Shown here: piece after piece, positions 56,703 to 64,000 of the stretch | How the letters are laid out: every line of letters begins with the position of its first letter | Numbering within the stretch: position 1 is the stretch's first letter | Origin: Daphnia pulex | Taxonomy: Eukaryota > Arthropoda > Branchiopoda > Diplostraca > Daphniidae | Direction: 5' to 3' | NCBI RefSeq assembly: GCF_021134715.1 | Contig: NC_060024.1 | Coordinates: 3,658,001 to 3,722,000, forward strand | DNA length: 64,000 bases | The notes under the pieces: model-generated | Seen by the model: only the letters and a program-made list of their open reading frames with translations | Told to the model about the DNA's origin: nothing | Database searches by the model: none | Position numbers and translations under genes: made by a program

Positions 56703-57775
56703 TTAACCAATTGCTTGCAAGCTTTCAAATGCGATTTCCATTAATTCAGCATCGCTCCAATTGTTCGGGACTGAAAACCAATAAGTTTTTACTGATGGCT
56801 CAGAATCAGCAGTTTCCTGCGTAGCAACCTCGAGTGTCCTGAAACTGCGATCGTTGTTCGTTTTTTCTCCAAGAAGATAAACATCATACACGTTCTCATC
56901 CAAAATATCCGTCAGCAAATCGGAGACCGATGGTTCCACAACCATTGCCAATTCGGAAACGGTTGGTTCTGCAGTCCTGACAGTACTGGCACGACCTGCC
57001 CGTATTTTCTTCGGAAGGGTGGTTTTTCTTTCCGCTTCCAGCAATTATTTCTGCAATAAAGAAGAAATAAAGGAATTATTTAAAGGAATTGAAACTTTTT
57101 AAGTTAAGTGTAAAGAAATTGTATACCTATATCCTCTTTACTGGTAGGTTGAAATTTGTAAGTGTACATGATTCTTTCAGTAGAACCGTCAGTAATTCGG
57201 CTCGCAGAGACACAAGAATTTTCCTCACCTGAAAATGTAGTTATATTAATGAAGACGATTAGACGAAGCAATAGTCAGAAATGTGACTAGCGGCGACTCA
57301 AGAATTTTCCTCACCTAATAATTTAGGCATGATGTATGAAATCAAATCAGCCACTAATTGTGGCTTCATCGCTTTCTTTCCAAATGTTCTTTTAATAAAT
57401 TGCGATTCGTACAAATTCCCAGCAATGTCATGCAATGGCCCCTGTCCACCGACCAACAGAGCGATAGCGTTGCGAACTAGAGGGTACATGGAAGCGGACA
57501 CCGGGCGATGATCCATAGAATAATCCGAAAATGCCTTCAATTTACTTCCCCTGGTGTTTTTGGGATCTAAATAGAGATACTATTTTAATGGGTTTTTATA
57601 AATATTTTTTTTACATAGAAAGCTAGTTTAAAATAGCTGCTCTAACAGGGCCTACGGTGTTATCAGCCTTATGCTGTCTATTTAACCAATAAGTTAACGG
57701 TTTGTTGGGATGACGAAACCTTTCCATTTCTTGCATCTATGATTTATAAAAAAAAAACAAAAAAAAAAAACAAAC
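56703..57775 (-). CDS. Multi-exon gene or relic of unknown function
   Basis: Coding-like exons on the minus strand: about 57739-57640 (MQEMERFRHPNKPLTYWLNR), about 57569-57312 (DPKNTRGSKLKAFSDYSMDH, RPVSASMYPLVRNAIALLVG, ESQFIKRTFGKKAMKPQLVA), about 57230-57126 (GEENSCVSASRITDGSTERI) and 57044-56703 (PTVSELAMVVEPSVSDLLTD, YWFSVPNNWSDAELMEIAFE). Splice signals exist for the second and third but the join to the last exon is unclear because a TAA precedes its frame. Composition and conserved-looking blocks suggest a real former protein of an animal-specific or transposon-derived family; I cannot name it. GGTGAGGAAAATTCTTG occurs both at the end of exon 2 (as intron donor) and at the start of exon 3. 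Confidence 0.4.
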
Positions 57776-58069
57776 AGTTAATGTAGTTTCTTTTGACAAT
57801 TGCGCAGAGACTTAATTGGAAATCCGCACGCGAATCTTCGTAACTGGTGTGGCTAATACCACTTGGACCAGCAACAGGCATGTTGTTTGTCATGACTTGA
57901 CATGACGGCAAAATTTACATTGTGCTGCAACCAGGAGTAGGACCATTTCTGGAAGTTGGATCGATTTCTAGCATATACGATTTGATAAATAAACAAATTA
58001 TATTAATTTAGTATGACAATTGTACATGCAATTTAATTACTTGTAAATCAGAATGTAAGTCATCGGAGA

Positions 58070-58369
58070 TCATCGGAGAGTAAGTATGTTGGGCAGCCCA
58101 TCTCCACAACTTTGACTTGGTCCACAAACGGCTGTGTGGGTTTTCATTTGGAGTTGCAAAATTGACATTGTCAATGTCGTTCTGCAACTGGGACTTGAAC
58201 CAGCTCCAGGTGTTTGGGGTTCCATTTGAAGTTGTACATTTGATGTTGTCAATGTTGTGTTGGAACTAGGATTTGACCCAGCTACACTAGTACTTGTCAT
58301 GCTGGATGAATGCGATCTTTTTCTTTTATTTTGGTAATTTGGATCACTAGACCCTTTGATACAAATCAA
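58070..58369 (-). CDS. Ser/Thr/Gln repeat-containing exon, unknown gene
   Basis: Behind an acceptor-like ATCAAAG the frame gives GSSDPNYQNKRKRSHSSSMT and then two tandem 24-residue units (SNPSSNTTLTTSNVQLQMEP and SSPSCRTTLTMSILQLQMKT) plus part of a third. The 72-bp unit also shows in degraded form near 57880-57960. Low-complexity; may be part of the same gene as 56703-57775. Confidence 0.3.
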   Translation of the reverse strand: MICIKGSSDPNYQNKRKRSHSSSMTSTSVAGSNPSSNTTLTTSNVQLQMEPQTPGAGSSPSCRTTLTMSILQLQMKTHTAVCGPSQSCGDGLPNILTLR

Positions 58370-58609
58370 AATGAATACTTATCCATATAGTGACAACAAA
58401 TATATGACTAACATTTGGGAGTAATAAAGTTTAGGCACTCGACAGCAAATGCTTTTCCTTTTGGACTGTTGTGGCAAAGTTCGACAAAGCCTCCTGTGGT
58501 ACAAATTTTTCTGGTAGTTTTTTTTAAGGGATTTTCTGCAACCATCATCAGAACTGAATGAACTGCAATCTTAATCAGTTTTTGTTGAAGTTAAACTGTT
58601 CGATTTTTC

Positions 58610-59080
58610 TCAGTTTCAAGGGAATGTCTTTAATAATGAGTCCAACGATAAAGTCATTCTTGCAGAACTTTTGCCACAACAGGGAAATTCCTCATCAGAA
58701 GCTTTTATGTTGTCCTTAGAGAACTCGTCATCCATTTGCCTCCAATCACTTTCTAGTGGCATGCCATCACAATACGACTTTGGCCAATCAAGCATGAAAA
58801 TTTCATCCAAACCAACCTCTAAACATTAAACCTTAAAGCAACTGAATATTGAGATTATGTTTTCCTTATCAGTCATGAACCAAACCAGTTCGTTTTGAAG
58901 GTTTGATCTTGTTCAACGGAATCATGTGTTGGAGTAGAATATTGGTGTATGTCGATGAATCAAATCTTCCAGTCACTCGGCACAAAGAAGACTTTGGACG
59001 TGATAAAAATACAACCCCAAACCAAAACAGTGTTCGGCGTTCTTTTCTCTTGACCAAAGTTTAGTGATATCCTTTATCGT
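58610..59080 (-). pseudogene. Decayed Tc1/mariner-type transposase (C-terminal half)
   Basis: The minus strand reads TLFWFGVVFLSRPKSSLCRV then GRFDSSTYTNILLQHMIPLN (59035-58905), matching the VWG...G...Y..IL....P block of Tc1/mariner transposases around the second catalytic Asp region. After a stretch with stops it reads FMLDWPKSYCDGMPLESDWR and QMDDEFSKDN (58808-58700), a damaged form of the WP..SPDLNPIE.LW motif. Catalytic DNAPxH and SPDLNPIE residues are lost. An old, inactive copy. Confidence 0.65.
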
Positions 59081-60479
59081 TATAACTGGAATTATTACAA
59101 TGATTATGTAGCATAACAATGATAAAATTTGTAATAAATAAATTTTTTTGACTTTTTACCTAAAGAGTTGAGTATCACTGTAAGCCACTGATTGAACATA
59201 TTTTTCTACACTTTTCAATTTTTTTAAGCTCCATAGTCTCGAAATTTTATTTCGTATTTTGTTTATAGATTTTTTGAGGTCAAATGTCCAAAAAAAAAAA
59301 CGGTTTTTGCTGTGTATATTTTATTGAATTGCAACTAAACAAAGTAATCCAGCAAAAAAATTCCACTCACGCAGAATTTAATGGGCTTTTTTACCATTAT
59401 TTTTGTTCTCTCATTTTTGTGAACAACAGCAGGAATATGTCAATAACAAGATGCTACGGAGAGAAAAAATTCCGACCGAAGAAAAGGAAACATTACTTTT
59501 TTAAAATGTAGCTTCAACAATTGTTCGTTATTTTTTATTAAAAATTCTTGGACGCTGGCATAAAATTTATAATTAATTAGCATTAATTTTTATATTAGCA
59601 TTCTTGAACATTTGAATCAAATCCGATTATTACAACTAGTCCAAAAGTCCACTGCTCATAAATGCCCCTATCCGAAATCGCCCCGGTCTACTCTAAGTAG
59701 TTATTGTTTCCAGATGCTGCAATAAGTATGGTAATATGTCCATTAAAGTTTACAGATGCAACTTTAAATTTCCTGTTCTTTCTGTGAATTGTGACACCAG
59801 TCCTAACATATCCATGTATGGAAAAAACAGTTATGCAGTCTTTTAACCATCGAGGATTCCAATTGTTTTCCACACTGTTAAAAATTCTGACTTCTTTTGG
59901 TGATTCACCTCCCCTAAAATCAGTATTTGTAACTAAAAACTAGAATATTCACCCTTAAAAAAATAGATGTGATTTTCCTGCCGAAAAAAATTCGGGGTAG
60001 ACATGGGGTTTCCATACTGGACAACTACATCGACGGCACTGGATAACGGGGTTATTTATACATCGAAAAGGATATCTCCACCCAATAAGTGGTGATTTTT
60101 GTTGAAGTTATATTACAGTATGATTTGGCATCAGATTTCTGATTTATTTTTTTGCCGAGTCGATAAAACGCAGTCTTTCATTTTCAGAACTACAGGTTTT
60201 CGTTTCACAAGCCTAAGTAACATTTATCTTTATTTAAATTTATCCTCGTTGATGGTAAAATGGGTGATTTGGCTATAAAAATTGTAACTGTAATGCAAGG
60301 CACCGAGGATGCAGATGACAACTTGTAGATTAATTTTTGAAATGAAAATGGAAAAATTTCTGATCTTACTATGGTAAAAAGAAAATTGGTAGTGAAGAGT
60401 TGAAGAGGACACATTTTGTTTAAGAATTGTGAATCGTTTTTTATCGTGACTAGTTTTTAAAAGGCAAAATAAAAATAAA
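59081..60479. other. No supported gene
   Basis: A minus-strand frame at 59688-59873 (VASVNFNGHITILIAASGNN) looks coding-like but is unassigned. Otherwise AT-rich. Confidence 0.3.
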
Positions 60480-60720
60480 GGGGCTATCTGGATTGTTGTT
60501 GGTGATGATTCACCAGTTAAGTTTCATCAACAAGTGTTCAAAACTAAGAAAAAACTATCTTTATCTGCTGATGTTACAAGTGGTATTACATGTCGTGAAT
60601 TGCCTAAATATTTGAGAACGGTCTTAACATATGGTTCAACACTTTTCTTTTCAGAGACCGTTGCGAACTAGTGATACCTTCAAGATCCAACATGTTTGTA
60701 GCTGCTACTTCCAGGGATAA
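60480..60720 (+). repeat. Decayed coding repeat of unknown family, copy B
   Basis: Related to 46395-46690 (minus). Reads VVGDDSPVKFHQQVFKTKKK, LSLSADVTSG, YLRTVLTYGSTLFFSETV and, after a frame change, IPSRSNMFVAATSRDK. Copy A has the same blocks (SPVK, TKKTVSF, TLFFLKTVVMPSRFN). Family not recognised. Confidence 0.5.
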
Positions 60721-60880
60721 GAATTTTTTACGGGGAGTTCATGAATGTGATCTGATAGTTTTCACTTTTCTTTTCAGAGACCGGCGTGATGACTTCAATT
60801 AAGATCCAACATGTTGGTTTTTGTATAGAGGGTAATAATTCGACGATTTGTTCTTAAATGTGATCTGATTGTTTTCTTTA
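60641..60880. repeat. Imperfect tandem duplication, period about 123 bp
   Basis: ACTTTTCTTTTCAGAGACCG ... AAGATCCAACATGTT ... TGTGATCTGAT(A/T)GTTTTC occurs at 60641-60763 and again from 60764. Each unit starts with a splice-acceptor-like CTTTTCTTTTCAG, so an acceptor plus exon start has been doubled. Confidence 0.65.
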
Positions 60881-61017
60881 TAACAAACGACACTAATCTG
60901 GAATAAGGAAATGTTGAAACTGTTGATTGAAGTGGTAATTATATTTTCTAACGATGGGTTTAAGGTCGAAGTCGTTTTCCTTTCCTATAACTTTACTTTA
61001 TCCTCTTTTATTGCAGA

Positions 61018-61474
61018 TCAGATAATATTTTTCAGTCTGTTTCTGATTTGGAAACCTCACTAACACAAGTTCGAAATGTTAAAACCATTGTTGATCTTGA
61101 GATAATTTATCATATTGAAACATCAAAACAACGATGAACGCCATTATTTTGTAACAATTTTTAAAATATTTGTGTATGTCAATTACTATGTATATTTTTA
61201 CAGCTATCTCTGACGCAAATTACGCTGATTCCAGGTTTGATTCTTCTAGTACGGACATAGCTGGAAGAGGCAACAAGGGAAGAGGAGACAAAGCAGCACG
61301 ACGTTTGGTTGATTTCACATCAGTAAGTTAAATTATCTTTTTCATGTTATATAATTAAAATCTAATCGTTTAAATATATTTCTTATCCATAGGAATTGCC
61401 AATTTTGGAAGATCAATCCAAGAGGAGACGACAGGTGCCCTATTCATACTCTACACAGGTTCAAAAATTAACAT
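61018..61474 (+). CDS. Exons of an unidentified gene or element
   Basis: Three coding-like segments: 61018-61136 behind TTATTGCAG (SDNIFQSVSDLETSLTQVRN, ends TGA), 61202-61323 behind TTTTTACAG (DANYADSRFDSSSTDIAGRG, DKAARRLVDFTS, then GTAAGT donor) and 61393-61474 behind TTATCCATAG (ELPILEDQSKRRRQVPYSYS, ends TAA). The last two splice in frame with canonical signals. The basic RGNKGRGDKAARR and KRRRQ pieces suggest nucleic-acid binding or nuclear location. They follow copy B of the repeated coding family and may be its 3' exons. Confidence 0.35.
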
Positions 61475-64000
61475 AATTATCGAAAACAAGCCATTAATAA
61501 GAGTCCGTACAACTGCAAAAACAGTAATTGCACTGATTGCTATCTATTACGTCTTCCATTTGGACCACAGTGCCAAAGTCAACAACGCACCATTGTTTAT
61601 TCAATCGTTGATGCTTGGAGAAAAGGATCACACAACTGAATCGTGTGCCCCTGTTCATACTTTCTCTTTTTTGATTGATAAATTAAGAATTCCTGCGACA
61701 ACCAATGAACATTTAGCAATTACATTTTTCATTCTTAAGTCTAATTCTCATTGTTATTTAAAATTTTTGAACATTTTGAGGAAGTTCTCTTATTTCTTGT
61801 TTGTGTTGTCCACCCAAACCACCAGTCCTCTTTTAATGTGACCAAGATTTAACTGTTGAGTTTAAACAATAAAGATCGTTGTTTAATTTAAGTTAATGTG
61901 ATTATTCCATTAATTTTATGTAGAGGCTATTAACCAACCAAAATAACGGGTCGTTTGGTTCTTTTTTCAGGGAAATATATTTTTTTCAATTCCGGAGTTT
62001 TCTTCAATGATATCATCACCGATCACCGATTTCAGGGCCGCCCCCCTAAAGTTATTTTTTAGTGAAAAAACCATGTCACATATAGTTGAAAATTTCAACG
62101 AAAATCAGTGAGTTTTTTAACACTGCATCGGTGATTTTCCAATCTAACATGAAATCAAACAGAATTAAAAATTAAGTGTAATAATTTTCGGACAACTTAT
62201 CATTTGATATTGAATCGCTTTTTACTTCTTTGTATCCTGTCTGCTGTGGAATAATATCTCATTATATTAATGTAATGGGTAATTTTAGTTTACACACAGG
62301 TTCCTCATTCTAGATGCTTTGCGATGATTTTGCTTTTTGTAGAACAAAGTGTAGAGTAGATTCAATTATTATGTGACCTCTCATATAGTTCGTTAATGTG
62401 ACCTAGTGCTTTTCCAGACAACAGATGAGGAGTAGTATTTTCTGCATCAATTAAATCCAGGACTTCACGAAGTCCATTTCTATCCATGAAATGCCCAATA
62501 CTTGATTGGAAACTCATTAGGATGTGGAACTCACCAAGTTTTTAATTAGAACTCTAGTCGGGCACTACATTTTTGCAATAATCAGCATCACTTTCCACTT
62601 TTGATGCTGATCAAAAGTAACAATTGTTGTGAATCCACACCTAACTTCTTGGCTTACGATAAAACACAGCGTAGAGTAGACGGTTGCATCATCGCTTATG
62701 GATAGATCAGTCATACGGAGGAATACAATGTCTGATTTACTAAGATGTTATCATAACGTTCTGCATCGTACCATGTCACCCGGCTCTTGGCTGTTTAAGA
62801 AACCATTATAAAAGCCACAGTTGGTTAAATAGCTCATTGATATAGTACTCCTTCACAGTTCAATTTCTGGTGTGTAATCGGTATTAGTATCCCACTTTAT
62901 TCAATAGTGAGGGATAATTGGGTTTTCACCAGCGCTCTTGATGTTTTAATCGCCAACCTTTGCATTATGATATTAATTTAAGTGAAAGAAAACTGGTTCA
63001 TCATATATGGTATATCATAAATGTAAATAATACTTTTTTTTTTCTGGAAACGATTAATGTTAGCCTTCGTGCAATTGGTGTTATGGAAACAATGATGGCC
63101 ATGACATTGAAAGTGCCTTTTCAATCGAGTGTACAGTACCCACACTAAGTTTGGGAAAACGACGAGTGTTTCCGCGCTTTTAACACGGCGGCTTACGGAC
63201 CAAAGTGTTCCCTTTTTTTCGCGATCACTTACGTTTGAGTTATCGCTTATAATACTGTTCCCTTCTATTTATTTACTTCAAGTCTTAATATTGATGTAAA
63301 AGAGTTTGAGTAAAAAGCCTTAAAACGAAGTCATTGAGTTCACCAAAGTGACACAAACAGATATAATTCTTCTTGATTATTGTTATCTTAAATAAGAAAC
63401 ACTAATATTTTATATGAAAACATGTTTCAGGCGAGGGGTATCAAGAAACGGGCATCTTACCCTCATGCTACAGTAGTCCTCCTGTAGCTTTCTTTGCAAA
63501 AATTCAAACACGCCGCATCAAAGCAGTACGTGCGAGAGGGAATTGCTGGAAATTCGTCTGCTAATGACGAAGGGAGGGCATTAGCCGCTAGATGGCGCGC
63601 TGACAAATGTCATGGCCGCTTTAACACGGCAGTGTCCCATTTCCTTATCTCTTGATTTGTACAGTGAATAAATAACTAAGATTGATAGGAACAAAGTTCA
63701 CTAAACAATTTTAAATCTCAATCAGTTTTTGAGGCTACAATTTAATTAAGTTGACTCCACTACAGAAAAAAAAGACAGAAATGGTGATAGAGCAGCAACT
63801 CTGGATAAATTTTATCTTTTTCAAAGAAATTAAAGAAAGAGAAACTTACTTGCAGTTTGACTGGTCTACTGATGAATATTTAACAATAAAATTTCTCCTC
63901 TGAATTAAAACCAAATCTGATTTTTTTGACACTTCAGTTTATTCGAATGAAAGAGAATGGCAACTTCGCAAGGAAATCTTTAACGAGGGGCAAGCAGCAG
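61475..64000. other. No supported gene to the window end
   Basis: AT-rich sequence with short frames only (for example 61560-61841, low information). The string CGCTTT.AACACGGC occurs near 63176 and 63618, hinting at a short diverged repeat. Confidence 0.3.

Overview
This is nuclear DNA of an animal, most likely an arthropod and probably a small crustacean such as Daphnia. The genes are split by very short GT-AG introns (mostly 55-120 bp). The recognisable proteins are metazoan: Tribbles, a cuticlin-like ZP protein, an ORP5/8-type oxysterol-binding protein, nucleoporin Nup58 and a C1q protein. Repeats are mixed DNA transposons, LTR elements and miniature inverted-repeat elements. The species call is inference from gene content; no marker gene is present.

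Layout. 1-9.4 kb is repeat-rich: the last exon of a DDE_Tnp_4 (Harbinger-type) transposase at the left edge, two miniature elements with TA-flanked inverted termini, a C-terminal exon of an alpha-1,3-fucosyltransferase (GT10) and a solo LTR just behind it. 9.4-10.7 kb is a complete two-exon Tribbles pseudokinase gene (minus). 12.4-16.6 kb is a gag-only LTR retroelement whose 368-bp left flank reappears unchanged on its right. 19.0-21.1 kb is an eight-exon ZP-domain gene (plus). A tRNA-Asn gene lies at 22.46 kb. 23.5-27.3 kb is a twelve-exon ORP5/8-like gene (minus), with a young internally deleted Copia element about 270 bp upstream of its start codon. 31.2-33.4 kb is a nine-exon Nup58 gene (minus). 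33.9-36.8 kb is an eleven-exon secreted coiled-coil/C1q gene (minus) carrying two lesions.

From 37 kb rightward the window is mostly transposon graveyard: a foldback element, a decayed pogo/Tigger-type transposase, a small intact three-exon gene of unknown function, a DIRS-like gag piece, an RPA1-like fragment, a long multi-exon Kyakuja-Dileera-Zisupton (KDZ) transposase relic, a 150-bp tandem array, a decayed Tc1/mariner transposase and several coding-like exons I cannot name.

The host genes do not form a functional cluster. Tribbles is a COP1/MEK-type signalling adaptor, ORP is a lipid exchanger at the ER, Nup58 is a central-channel nucleoporin, and the ZP and C1q proteins are extracellular. 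The exon models for ZP (412 aa), ORP (973 aa), Nup58 (458 aa), Tribbles (390 aa) and the 126-aa gene were built by hand from splice signals; each closes in frame, which is strong internal support.
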